In this document: in pieces, positions 54,448-63,283 of the stretch
How positions within the stretch are numbered: position 1 is the first letter of the stretch
How the letters are laid out: each line of letters begins with the position of its first letter
Origin: Sphingobacterium sp. UT-1RO-CII-1
Lineage (GTDB): Bacteria > Bacteroidota > Bacteroidia > Sphingobacteriales > Sphingobacteriaceae
Length of the DNA: 64,000 nucleotides
Reading direction: 5' to 3'
NCBI RefSeq assembly: GCF_026711005.1
Contig: NZ_JAPPVJ010000006.1
Location: 124,001-188,000 of the forward strand
The notes under the pieces: generated by a model
Database searches by the model: none
What the model saw: only the letters and a program-made list of their open reading frames with translations
Told to the model about the DNA's origin: nothing
Made by a program: the position numbers and the translations under genes

Positions 54448-55095
54448 TCAAAAAAGCCATTGAACATAGTTTATGTTTTTATCATTAGCTAAATATTTCC
54501 TTTCGTAATATGTTTTAATAGACAATACGTTATCAACAAGATTGGATTTATACAAATCAGTAGTTTCTTTCACTTTATGTAATTTTAAAATATTGATTTG
54601 TTCAAGCGTATAAGCATAGAAACTATCACTATCTGTTTTCAAATGCATGATGCCCTTATCTTTTAAGATGGATCTATACATCTCTAAAAATTTGGGGTTC
54701 GTGAGACGCTTTTTCTCTCTACTTTCTTGGGGCTGTGGATCGGGAAATGTAATCCATATTTCTTCAACTTCTCCCTTTTGAAAATAATCAAGAATAGTTT
54801 CAATTTGAATCCTTAAAAACCCAACATTATTTATCTCCTCTTCCAAAGCGGTCTTTGCACCTCTCCATATTCTATTACCCTTATAATCTATACCCAAAAA
54901 ATTTTTGTCGGGAAACATACGTGCCAAGTTCACTGTGTATTCACCCTTTCCACAAGCTAATTCCAATATAACAGGGGCATCATTATTAAAAAACATTTTA
55001 GCCCAATTCCCCTTGTACTCTTTTCCTTCGTCAAGCTGTAATACATTCTTAAAAGTTGCTATTTCAGCAAATTTTCTCAATTTGTCCTTGCCCAT
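54448..55095 (-). CDS. trmB: tRNA (guanine-N7-)-methyltransferase
   Basis: A 215-residue SAM-dependent enzyme methylating G46 of tRNA. It shows VILELACGKGEYTVNLARMF for SAM binding, FLGIDYKGNRIWRGAKTA, and the diagnostic WITFPDPQPQESREKKRLTNP. Divergent from the GDP-fucose synthase gene across 57 bp. Confidence 0.95.
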   Translation of the reverse strand: MGKDKLRKFAEIATFKNVLQLDEGKEYKGNWAKMFFNNDAPVILELACGKGEYTVNLARMFPDKNFLGIDYKGNRIWRGAKTALEEEINNVGFLRIQIETILDYFQKGEVEEIWITFPDPQPQESREKKRLTNPKFLEMYRSILKDKGIMHLKTDSDSFYAYTLEQINILKLHKVKETTDLYKSNLVDNVLSIKTYYERKYLANDKNINYVQWLF

Positions 55096-55152
55096 TTTAT
55101 AATATTATGTGCGCAAAATTAACCTTATATTTGCAGTTATCAAGATTATAAC

Positions 55153-56091
55153 GTGGAAAAAGATTCTAAAATATTTGTAGCAGGTCATCGCGGTATGGTG
55201 GGATCTGCACTAGTTCGTGCACTAGAGCAAAAAGGTTATAGAAATATTATCAAAAGAACCTCTCAACAATTGGACTTACGTAAGCAAAGTGAAGTCGTTA
55301 ATTTTTTTGAACAAGAGAAACCAGATTATGTCTTTTTGGCAGCTGCAAAAGTTGGTGGGATAATCGCAAATAATACTTATCGAGCTGACTTCATTTACGA
55401 AAATATTGCTATACAAACGAACGTTATCCACGAATCGTATCGTAATAATGTAAAAAAGCTGTTATTCCTCGGATCTAGCTGTATCTATCCAAAAATGGCT
55501 CCACAACCTCTAAAAGAAGATTCATTATTAACGGGATTATTAGAACCCACAAATGAGCCTTATGCCATAGCTAAAATTGCAGGTATAAAAATGTGTGAAG
55601 CTTACAGAGCTCAATACGATTGCGACTTTATTGCAGCAATGCCCACAAACCTTTATGGAATAAATGACAACTATCATCCGCAAAACTCTCATGTCTTGCC
55701 AGCGCTGATACGCCGATTTCATGAAGCAAAAGTTAATAATGAAAGAGAAGTGGTGATATGGGGAACGGGAGCTCCCTTACGAGAATTTTTATATGCAGAC
55801 GATTTAGCAGACGCTTGTTTGTTTCTAATGAACAACTATAGTGAGTCACAATTTATCAACATAGGTGTCGGTGAAGACTTAAGTATTAAAGAACTAGCAT
55901 TGATAATTAAAGAAGTTACAGGATTTAGTGGCACTATGCAATTTGACACATCTAAACCAGATGGCACCCCAAGGAAACTAATGGATGTCACTCGCCTACA
56001 AAAGTTGGGATGGAAACATAAAACAGACCTTAAAAAAGGTATACACCTTGCTTATCAAGATTTTTTAAATAACAAAGTAGACAAATTATAG
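55153..56091 (+). CDS. fcl: GDP-L-fucose synthase
   Basis: A 312-residue epimerase/reductase making GDP-L-fucose from GDP-4-keto-6-deoxymannose with NADPH. It shows [14 protein letters not shown] (11-24), [29 protein letters not shown], and the Tyr137-x3-Lys141 pair in [10 protein letters not shown]. The start codon is GTG at 55153; no in-frame ATG lies upstream. The partner GDP-mannose 4,6-dehydratase is not in the window, though manC is at 22 kb. Confidence 0.94.
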   Translation: MEKDSKIFVAGHRGMVGSALVRALEQKGYRNIIKRTSQQLDLRKQSEVVNFFEQEKPDYVFLAAAKVGGIIANNTYRADFIYENIAIQTNVIHESYRNNVKKLLFLGSSCIYPKMAPQPLKEDSLLTGLLEPTNEPYAIAKIAGIKMCEAYRAQYDCDFIAAMPTNLYGINDNYHPQNSHVLPALIRRFHEAKVNNEREVVIWGTGAPLREFLYADDLADACLFLMNNYSESQFINIGVGEDLSIKELALIIKEVTGFSGTMQFDTSKPDGTPRKLMDVTRLQKLGWKHKTDLKKGIHLAYQDFLNNKVDKL

Positions 56092-56616
56092 TTAGGAAGT
56101 TGGAATACTGGACTCACTAATTATATCGTGATTCATATCACTATATGCCGAATCTACAACCGTTTTCTTTTTCTTCTTTTTATTCTTCGGGCTAATAAAT
56201 GAGCTTACCTTAGTTATAACATTACTTATGCTGTTTTGATTAATTTGTCCGACAGCTTTTTCAGATGCTATTAACACTAATGCTTTCTTTAGCCATCCCG
56301 ACTTTTTTAATAAGGTAGAGTTTAAAACAAAAGGTGCTGCTAAACTTAACACTTTGGTCAACCAATCTGCATCTTTATTATTTCCTGTTACTGTTTGACG
56401 AACTCCAGAAACGACTCCCCTCAAGACGCCAGTACCTGGCACGTAAGAAACCAAGGTATTAAAGAAACGGATCGGACCATTAATTTTTTTATTTAGCAAA
56501 CGATATTGATCAGACAAATAAGCTTCCTGCTCAGTCTTTCTCAAGGTAAGTCTAGCGATCTCTGCTTTTAAATCACGAACGCTTCTTATAGTGTTTTTTT
56601 CTTCTGTATTAATCAT
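56092..56616 (-). CDS. conserved small protein of unknown function in holin-like module
   Basis: A 174-residue protein I do not recognise. The N-terminal 45 residues are a charged, probably coiled-coil helix (VRDLKAEIARLTLRKTEQEA). The middle is weakly hydrophobic (WLTKVLSLAAPFVLNSTLL, WLKKALVLIASEKAVG), and a lysine cluster KNKKKKKKT lies near the end. It ends the three-gene minus-strand run with the holin-like and YtxH genes (3-bp gap), so a shared envelope or stress role is likely. Convergent with fcl, whose stop abuts its own. Confidence 0.65.
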   Translation of the reverse strand: MINTEEKNTIRSVRDLKAEIARLTLRKTEQEAYLSDQYRLLNKKINGPIRFFNTLVSYVPGTGVLRGVVSGVRQTVTGNNKDADWLTKVLSLAAPFVLNSTLLKKSGWLKKALVLIASEKAVGQINQNSISNVITKVSSFISPKNKKKKKKTVVDSAYSDMNHDIISESSIPTS

Positions 56617-56619
56617 ACC

Positions 56620-57012
56620 TTATAAATTTACTTCATCTTCCTTAGTAGTTTCTTTTTCCTCATCATCATCCCACCTACTAGCTATTTTACTGATTGTAAA
56701 GTCCCTGATTTTATCTTCCAGTTTGGGTTCAATGGCACGCACAATCAATAATATAAGGGCAAAAAATAAACCTGTTACTAAAAAGCCTAAAGCATTACTT
56801 CCGAGTAATTCTCCCAAGAAAAAAGCCAAAGCTAAAGACAAAAAGAAAACAATAAACAAGGTAAACACTAATTTTACCATATCCACCGCTATTACACCTA
56901 AAATACGGGACCCCCGAGCTAAAGCTTTCAACTTAAGCAATTCAAGCTGCGTATCCACATATTCTTTTCCTTTTTGAAAAGACCCACTAAATGAGAATTT
57001 TTCCTCTTCCAT
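56620..57012 (-). CDS. phage-holin-family (Holin-X/DUF1469-like) membrane protein
   Basis: A 130-residue protein with two central hydrophobic helices (about 47-68 and 75-95) flanked by charged helices, beginning FQKGKEYVDTQLELLKLKALAR. The fold resembles the YqjE/phage_holin_3_6 group, stress-associated membrane proteins common outside phages. No phage genes are near, so it is not a prophage holin. Confidence 0.78.
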   Translation of the reverse strand: MEEEKFSFSGSFQKGKEYVDTQLELLKLKALARGSRILGVIAVDMVKLVFTLFIVFFLSLALAFFLGELLGSNALGFLVTGLFFALILLIVRAIEPKLEDKIRDFTISKIASRWDDDEEKETTKEDEVNL

Positions 57013-57155
57013 ATCTATTAATTTTTACCAAGGGCTAACGAGCATTAATTTTAAAGTCGCAAAACTCAGTGAATATTGATTTATTATTTTAAATGATAGT
57101 ACATAGTAAAATTTACCAAAGCCCACATTTTGCCACTTCTTAAAGTTAGAGCATG

Positions 57156-57425
57156 CTATGCATGCTCGACAATCTCATCGTCTATAATAGACTCTATAGT
57201 TGCACCTTTTCTCTTCAGAGCGGTAACAATCTTCTCTTTTAAGTCGTTTAATTGACCAAATTGCTCGTCAGCACGTTCTTTAAGCTCATCTCCTAAATCA
57301 GACAAAGAGTCACTGATTTTGTCTCTTGTTTCAGATCCTTTATCTGGTGCAAATAATAATCCTAAAACTGCACCTGCCGCCAGCCCTGCTAAAAGTGCTG
57401 TTACTATTTTCCCGTTTTCATTCAT
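57156..57425 (-). CDS. YtxH-domain protein
   Basis: An 89-residue protein. The glycine/alanine-rich membrane helix VTALLAGLAAGAVLGLLFAPDKG at 9-31 is the YtxH hallmark; a charged amphipathic helix follows. Probably general-stress related. First of the three-gene run. Confidence 0.85.
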   Translation of the reverse strand: MNENGKIVTALLAGLAAGAVLGLLFAPDKGSETRDKISDSLSDLGDELKERADEQFGQLNDLKEKIVTALKRKGATIESIIDDEIVEHA

Positions 57426-57655
57426 ATTGCTTGTTTTTTTAAACTCAACTGTATCTATGCTCTAAATAATTAACACAATAACTATCGATTCGTTTTAAAT
57501 TTACAAAAGTATTTTTTATAATCACCACACTATACTGTAATACAACAAAAACCTCTCCAAAAGACAAGAAACTTATTCAGGCAATTATTAGTTTACTCTA
57601 TAGAAATGGAGAAGCAGTCAAGCTATAAACAGCTACCTAACAACCGACTAGATTT

Positions 57656-57693
57656 GGATTATCTAAATAGAATGTGTTATATTTAGATAATCC
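57656..57693 (+). promoter_or_regulatory. 13-bp perfect inverted repeat just upstream of comM
   Basis: GGATTATCTAAAT (57656-57668) and its exact reverse complement (57681-57693) are separated by 12 bp. The right arm ends 17 bp before the ATG. It could be an operator for a dimeric repressor or an mRNA hairpin that affects translation. Confidence 0.5.
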
Positions 57694-57710
57694 ATATTAT
57701 AGACAGAACC

Positions 57711-59249
57711 ATGCTCATTAAAACATTTAGCAGTGCCGTACATGGCATTGAAGCGACCAGTATAACAATTGAAGTAAATATTTCTACAGGTGTACGCTAC
57801 TATATAGTTGGCTTGCCTGACAATGCAGTTAAAGAAAGCTTACAGCGTATAGAAAGTGCGTTGCAAACGAATGGCTTTCGCATGCCCAGGCAAAAAATAG
57901 TTGTAAATCTTGCTCCTGCAGATATCAAAAAAGAGGGAGCCTCGTATGATCTCTCTATAGCCATTGCAATCTTGGCAGCATCGGGCCAAATAACGGCCAA
58001 CAATTTAACGAATTATATGATTATGGGAGAGCTTTCCCTCAATGGTGATATACAACCCATAAAAGGAAGCCTCCCTATTGCGCTGCAAGCTAAAAAAGAC
58101 GGTTTCAAAAGATTAGTAGTTCCTTATTCTAATGCAAGAGAAGCTGCAATAGTGGAGGGTTTAGAGGTATTTGGCATGAAAAACATGAAACAACTGGTGT
58201 CTTTTTTAAACGGAGAAAGCGCAGACAAGCCAACTACTGTTGATATAAGTAAAGAATTTATCAACCAAAACAATGACTATGATGTTGATTTTTCCGATGT
58301 AAAAGGACAAGAAAATATCAAACGAGCACTTGAAATAGCAGCAGCAGGCAGCCATAACGTCTTATTAATAGGTCCGCCCGGATCGGGGAAAACTATGCTT
58401 GCAAAACGGCTACCTAGTATACTTCCTCCGCTAAGCTTAGAGGAGTCGTTGGAAACAACAAAAATACACTCGGTTGCAGGCCGTCTCAGCGCTCAATCTA
58501 CTATTATGACAACACGCCCCTTTCGCTCACCACACCATACGATATCAGATGTCGCTTTAGTGGGAGGGGGATCCAATCCTCAACCAGGTGAAATCTCGCT
58601 TTCTCATCACGGCGTACTTTTTTTAGACGAGCTTCCTGAGTTTAAACGTAGCGTATTGGAAGTTATGCGCCAACCTTTAGAAGCAAGGTCGATTACAATA
58701 TCGCGTTCAAAACTCACAGTAGATTATCCAGCCAGCTTTATGCTAATCGCAGCTATGAATCCTTGCCCATGTGGGTATTATAATCATCCCGAAAAAGCAT
58801 GTACTTGCGGAAGTACTGCTGTTCATAAATATTTAGGAAAAGTATCAGGCCCATTACTTGACCGCATTGACTTGCATATTGAAGTGACACCAGTTGAATT
58901 TAACCAGCTCTCAAATCAGGAGTTAGCCGAAGAAAGTAGCCTTATAAGAGCGCGTGTTTCAAAAGCCAGAGAGAGACAATTAGTTCGCTTTAAAAATAAA
59001 ACGAATATACATTGCAATGCCCAAATGAATACAAAAACAGTTAGAGAAATCTGCAAAATAAACCAAGAGGGAAAATTACTTCTAAAGCAAGCAATGGATA
59101 AGCTAGGCCTATCAGCTCGTGCTTACGATCGTATTCTAAAGGTAGCAAGAACAATTGCAGATATGGAAAATTCCGACAAAATTGAAAGCCATCACTTGGC
59201 AGAAGCTATACAATATAGAAGTTTAGATCGTGACAACTGGGCAGGATAA
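57711..59249 (+). CDS. comM: YifB/ComM-family Mg-chelatase-like AAA+ ATPase
   Basis: A 512-residue protein. The N-terminal Lon-like ChlI domain (about 20-165) shows VGLPDNAVKESLQRI. The AAA+ core carries Walker A GPPGSGKT (221-228) and HHGVLFLDELPEF as Walker B. A cysteine cluster CPCGYYNHPEKACTC is a zinc-binding insert, and Mg_chelatase_C lies at the end. ComM is known as a hexameric branch-migration helicase in natural transformation; that role here is by family. It is monocistronic and convergent with the rhomboid gene. Confidence 0.93.
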   Translation: MLIKTFSSAVHGIEATSITIEVNISTGVRYYIVGLPDNAVKESLQRIESALQTNGFRMPRQKIVVNLAPADIKKEGASYDLSIAIAILAASGQITANNLTNYMIMGELSLNGDIQPIKGSLPIALQAKKDGFKRLVVPYSNAREAAIVEGLEVFGMKNMKQLVSFLNGESADKPTTVDISKEFINQNNDYDVDFSDVKGQENIKRALEIAAAGSHNVLLIGPPGSGKTMLAKRLPSILPPLSLEESLETTKIHSVAGRLSAQSTIMTTRPFRSPHHTISDVALVGGGSNPQPGEISLSHHGVLFLDELPEFKRSVLEVMRQPLEARSITISRSKLTVDYPASFMLIAAMNPCPCGYYNHPEKACTCGSTAVHKYLGKVSGPLLDRIDLHIEVTPVEFNQLSNQELAEESSLIRARVSKARERQLVRFKNKTNIHCNAQMNTKTVREICKINQEGKLLLKQAMDKLGLSARAYDRILKVARTIADMENSDKIESHHLAEAIQYRSLDRDNWAG

Positions 59250-59252
59250 TTT

Positions 59253-59879
59253 CTAAAACTGACTGATAAAGTGTCTGAAAGCCCAAGGGTACATTAAAAG
59301 AGTAATAGCTAGCCCCGAAAGTGCTCCAAAAAGGTGGGCATCATGGTTGATATGATCATTAGCCTTTTTTGCAGCCCAAATGCAATAGCCCAAGAAAAGA
59401 AAAGCAAACAAATAGGCAGGCATAGGAATAATCATGAACAAACCTAATGTAGCTTTCGGTTGAAAAAGAATAAAACTGAAAAGAATAGCACAAATTGCTC
59501 CTGATGCACCTAAACTGAAGTAGCCCGGGTTGTTTTTTTGTTGCATTATAGTAGGTAAATCACTAAGAACTAAACTCACTATATAAAGTCCTGCAAATAA
59601 AAAATGTCCCGTAGGCCCACTAAACTGCACAAACATAGCCTCCAAACTGAATCCAAAAAAATAAAAAGTCATCATATTAAACAAGAGATGCATCCAGTCT
59701 TTATGAACTAAACCACTTGTAAAAATAGTAAACAACCGGCTCTTATCACGATGGATAGCATAGGGATTCAGCATCAGTTTACTAAAGTACTGCGGATTAG
59801 AAAAGGTATACAAACTAACCGCAATAGTTAGTGCAAAAATCACTGAAGCTACAGGTGTAGTAATTAAATAGTTTAACAT
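59253..59879 (-). CDS. rhomboid intramembrane serine protease
   Basis: A 208-residue six-helix protein. The catalytic Ser126 is in FSLGASGAICAIL and His182 in NHDAHLFGALSG; the LVHKDWMHLLFNMMTFYFFG segment gives the conserved His/Asn of helix 2. It cleaves membrane-spanning proteins within the bilayer. It follows the LUD gene by 12 bp. Confidence 0.94.
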   Translation of the reverse strand: MLNYLITTPVASVIFALTIAVSLYTFSNPQYFSKLMLNPYAIHRDKSRLFTIFTSGLVHKDWMHLLFNMMTFYFFGFSLEAMFVQFSGPTGHFLFAGLYIVSLVLSDLPTIMQQKNNPGYFSLGASGAICAILFSFILFQPKATLGLFMIIPMPAYLFAFLFLGYCIWAAKKANDHINHDAHLFGALSGLAITLLMYPWAFRHFISQF

Positions 59880-59891
59880 TTCTTTTACAGA

Positions 59892-60539
59892 TTAAAACCT
59901 GTCTTCTAATAAAAAGACATATAATTCTTTAGGCCCGTGCGCACCTAACACCAATTCCTTTTGAATATCAGCAGTTCGACTAGGCCCGGTAATAAGACTA
60001 ATCATACTGGGTAATTGCGCGCCATATCGATTGCTCAAACGCTTCAAGCCATGCCTAATATCTATAACTAATTGAGACGCCTTAGCAATAACAATATGAA
60101 CAGGTGGGTATATACTAAGCCTTCTTCCCGCCAGATCTACATTAGATACCAAAACACTTCCATTCCTCGCGACTAGCACTTCACAAGCAGTAATACTTGC
60201 ATCTGTATCTTCAAAATGGTGTTCATTCGTATAAATTGGAAAACCATATTGTTGCAACAGTTGCTGTACACCCGGCTCCCAAGCATGAATTTTATTTATC
60301 TTAAGTTTCTCGGCTAAAAGAATCAGACTTTCTATTACAGCAATCTCGCCATCACAATAAACGAAGTTCCCCCCAGCCTCTGTCAACTCCCTTGCGAAGG
60401 TCACATCTAAAGAATCTTCCGCATCTTTATATAAAGGAGTTTCTTCAAAATCCTTATGGGGATGATCTTGCTTCACCAGTAATGCTTGTCTAATATTTTT
60501 AAGCATACTTTCCTTTGCTGTCGTATTCCTTTTGTTCAT
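59892..60539 (-). CDS. LUD-domain (LutC/YkgG-like) protein
   Basis: A 215-residue protein with the LUD fold: VFARELTEAGGNFVYCDG, ITACEVLVARNGSVLVSNVD, RRLSIYPPVHIVIAKASQLV, and the C-terminal ISLITGPSRTADIQKELVLGAHGPKEL split over adjacent strands. LutC acts with LutA and LutB in lactate oxidation, but neither is here. In Bacteroidota a lone copy often follows ftsH, and its function is open. Confidence 0.9.
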   Translation of the reverse strand: MNKRNTTAKESMLKNIRQALLVKQDHPHKDFEETPLYKDAEDSLDVTFARELTEAGGNFVYCDGEIAVIESLILLAEKLKINKIHAWEPGVQQLLQQYGFPIYTNEHHFEDTDASITACEVLVARNGSVLVSNVDLAGRRLSIYPPVHIVIAKASQLVIDIRHGLKRLSNRYGAQLPSMISLITGPSRTADIQKELVLGAHGPKELYVFLLEDRF

Positions 60540-60632
60540 CGTTTATAAAAAAAGAGGTGATTCACTTAATATAGGTAGCATCTTTCTAGACAATATCTAC
60601 CCTTAGGTTGCGAACATTCTTTACTTATGGCC

Positions 60633-60679
60633 AAGAGAGGCTCAAGCTTCTAATTTAATTAGAAACGTGGGCCTCTCTT
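60633..60679. terminator. hairpin after ftsH, probable terminator
   Basis: Outer arms AAGAGAGGC and GCCTCTCTT (9 bp) and inner arms TTCTAAT and ATTAGAA form a two-part stem with a small internal loop. It lies about 47 bp past the ftsH stop. No T run follows on the minus strand. Confidence 0.5.
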
Positions 60680-60725
60680 CTCGATCTATTCAATTGAATA
60701 AATATGCTCCTATACAGTAGCATGC

Positions 60726-62819
60726 CTACTCCTGTATATTAGACTTCCCTTCCGGAGTTCTGTCTTCGCTATGATCTAATTTATCCTGAGGCAGCTCGGT
60801 TTTAGGCATTTCTAAAGGCAGATTAGTTTGTGGTACACCTCCACCGTCTACTCCGCCGTTCACAAACTCATCATATGTCGTTCTATGATCAAATGGTCTT
60901 TTACCCAATATTTCCTCTAAATCACTTTGGAATAAGATCTCTTTTTCCAATAATTTTTCAGCAATTTTAATCAAGCCTTCCTGGTTATCTAAAAGCAATT
61001 GTTTTGTTCTTTCATAAACAGTCGATACCAGCACTCTTACTTCCTGATCAATTAGCTCAGCAGTTTGGTCTGAGTAAGGCTTTTGAAATTGAGAATCACC
61101 TGCGCTATCTTGGAAGGATACATTTCCAACTTTATGATTCATACCATAGACTGCAGTCATAGCATATGCTAACTTAGTTATACGTTCTAAATCATTCTGA
61201 GCACCCGTGCTAATTCTGCCAAAGGTAATATCCTCTGCCACTCGCCCCCCCATGGTCATACACATACTATCTAATAACTGTTCTGTAGTATATAAAAATT
61301 GTTCTTTCGGCAGATATTGTGCATATCCTAATGCGGCTACGCCACGTGGAACAATAGAAACTTTCACCAATGGATCTGCATATTCCAAAAACCAACCAGC
61401 TATAGCATGCCCTGCTTCATGATAAGCAACTATCTTTTTCTCTTCTGGAGATATAATTTTATTTTTCTTTTCCAAACCTCCTATGACACGGTCAATTGCA
61501 TCCTGAAAGTCTTGCATATCAATCGAAGGTTTGTTTTTCCGCGCTGCGATAAGAGCAGCCTCATTACATACGTTAGCAATCTCTGCCCCTGCAAACCCTG
61601 GAGTTTGTGCCGATAATTTCTTAGCATCAACTTCCTCAGCTAGTTTTAACGGCTTCAAGTGAACATTAAAAATATGCTCCCGGCCGATTAAATCAGGTTT
61701 GTCAATAGATATTTGCCTGTCAAAACGTCCTGGACGTAATAGTGCACTATCCAAAACATCCAGCCTATTTGTTGCTGCTAGAATAATTACACCAACATTG
61801 GTACCGAAACCATCCATCTCAACCAATAATTGGTTCAATGTGTTCTCACGCTCATCATTCCCCCCCATCATAGAATTTTTGCCACGGGCACGTCCTATCG
61901 CATCTATTTCATCTATAAAAATAATGCATGGGGCCTTTTCTTTAGCCTGCTTAAAAAGATCACGGACTCGAGAAGCTCCCACTCCAACAAACATTTCAAC
62001 AAAGTCAGATCCGGATAGAGAGAAAAAAGGAACTTGCGCTTCACCTGCTACCGCTTTTGCTAATAAGGTTTTACCGGTACCTGGAGGGCCTACTAATAAT
62101 GCCCCTTTGGGTATCTTTCCTCCCAAATCCGTATATTTTTTAGGATTCTTCAAGAAATCAACAATTTCCATCACCTCAACTTTAGCTTCTTCTAAACCTG
62201 CCACATCGTTAAACGTGATATTGATCTGTGATTCTTTATCAAACAATTGCGCTTTTGATTTACCAATGTTAAAAATAGCACCACCACCACCACCAGCACC
62301 ACCGCTCATACGGCGCATTAATAACATCCAAATACCAACAATAATTAAAAGCGGCAGCATAAAAGATAAAAACCATCCAGCCCAGGGGTTAGACCTATCT
62401 TCATAGGCCACTGAAACTTTTGCTTGCCCTGTTGCCAAACTATCTTGCGATGCATTAAGCTTTTTTTCTAAAATTTCGGCTGAAGGTTCAGTAAAAACAT
62501 ACTGCGGTCCAACTGCAGGATTCAACATCAAAGAGTTTTTACTCGGAGCAACCTCTTCATATTTCGACTCAGAGAGCTTGTCTTTCTTTATGTATACTTC
62601 AACATCAACTAAATCATTACTTTTAACTGCGACAAGTTTTTCGACATCTCCTGGCAACAGCATTTTCTCTTCAAATTCGGCGTACGATATTTTTTTCGCA
62701 GACTCGCCGCTAAAAAAATACTGCAGACCAATGAAGCCAAGGATAATAAATATCCAAAGCCACATCATATTAAATTTAGGAGGAATAGGAGTTACTTTCT
62801 TACTTGGTATTTTCTTCAT
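60726..62819 (-). CDS. ftsH: ATP-dependent zinc metalloprotease FtsH
   Basis: A 697-residue membrane AAA+ protease. Two membrane helices (about 19-36 and 148-168) flank a periplasmic domain. Walker A GPPGTGKT is at 244-251, Walker B FIDE at 301-304, the SRH with [18 protein letters not shown] follows, and the zinc site HEAGH is at 467-471. A glycine-rich run GGAGGGGGA (173-181) lies after TM2. It degrades misfolded membrane and regulatory proteins. It follows rsfS by 41 bp. Confidence 0.97.
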   Translation of the reverse strand: MKKIPSKKVTPIPPKFNMMWLWIFIILGFIGLQYFFSGESAKKISYAEFEEKMLLPGDVEKLVAVKSNDLVDVEVYIKKDKLSESKYEEVAPSKNSLMLNPAVGPQYVFTEPSAEILEKKLNASQDSLATGQAKVSVAYEDRSNPWAGWFLSFMLPLLIIVGIWMLLMRRMSGGAGGGGGAIFNIGKSKAQLFDKESQINITFNDVAGLEEAKVEVMEIVDFLKNPKKYTDLGGKIPKGALLVGPPGTGKTLLAKAVAGEAQVPFFSLSGSDFVEMFVGVGASRVRDLFKQAKEKAPCIIFIDEIDAIGRARGKNSMMGGNDERENTLNQLLVEMDGFGTNVGVIILAATNRLDVLDSALLRPGRFDRQISIDKPDLIGREHIFNVHLKPLKLAEEVDAKKLSAQTPGFAGAEIANVCNEAALIAARKNKPSIDMQDFQDAIDRVIGGLEKKNKIISPEEKKIVAYHEAGHAIAGWFLEYADPLVKVSIVPRGVAALGYAQYLPKEQFLYTTEQLLDSMCMTMGGRVAEDITFGRISTGAQNDLERITKLAYAMTAVYGMNHKVGNVSFQDSAGDSQFQKPYSDQTAELIDQEVRVLVSTVYERTKQLLLDNQEGLIKIAEKLLEKEILFQSDLEEILGKRPFDHRTTYDEFVNGGVDGGGVPQTNLPLEMPKTELPQDKLDHSEDRTPEGKSNIQE

Positions 62820-62860
62820 TATAATGTTCTATATATAGCTTATTATCAAATATTTTTCAC

Positions 62861-63235
62861 TTACGCACTTTGGTAAGTTTCTACTTGGGCATCCCCCCAA
62901 AGGTCTTCAATTCTATAACGACTTCTTGTCTCTGTTTTGAAAATATGAATCACAACATCAACAAAATCCAACAACAGCCACTCCCCGTTGCCATGCCCTT
63001 CTTTATGCCAGGGCTCTTGACCTAATGCCTTGTATACTTCTTCTTCTACACTCTTTGCTATAGCATTAACTTGTGTGGTCGAATCCGCATGGCAAATGAC
63101 AAAGTAGTCAGATAAAGTAGCATTAACACCTCGCATATCCAAGCGCTTTATATCGTTACCTTTCTTTTCCTGCATACCTATCACAGCAAGTTGTGCAAGC
63201 TTATCTGACAAGTGAGTTTCAATCTTTTTATTCAT
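62861..63235 (-). CDS. rsfS: ribosomal silencing factor RsfS
   Basis: A 124-residue protein that binds uL14 on the 50S subunit and blocks subunit joining. It shows DIKRLDMRGVNATLSDYFVICHADS and GEWLLLDFVDVVIHIF, the conserved RsfS/Iojap segments. It precedes ftsH and is divergent from birA across 48 bp. Confidence 0.94.
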   Translation of the reverse strand: MNKKIETHLSDKLAQLAVIGMQEKKGNDIKRLDMRGVNATLSDYFVICHADSTTQVNAIAKSVEEEVYKALGQEPWHKEGHGNGEWLLLDFVDVVIHIFKTETRSRYRIEDLWGDAQVETYQSA

Positions 63236-63283
63236 TAAAAAATACTAGTTTTGAACGGTATTTATTTTCTTAATCATTATCAT

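Noticed and set aside
56620-57012. Holin-like gene as a prophage remnant
   Set aside because: No other phage gene is nearby, and this family is common in non-phage stress modules.
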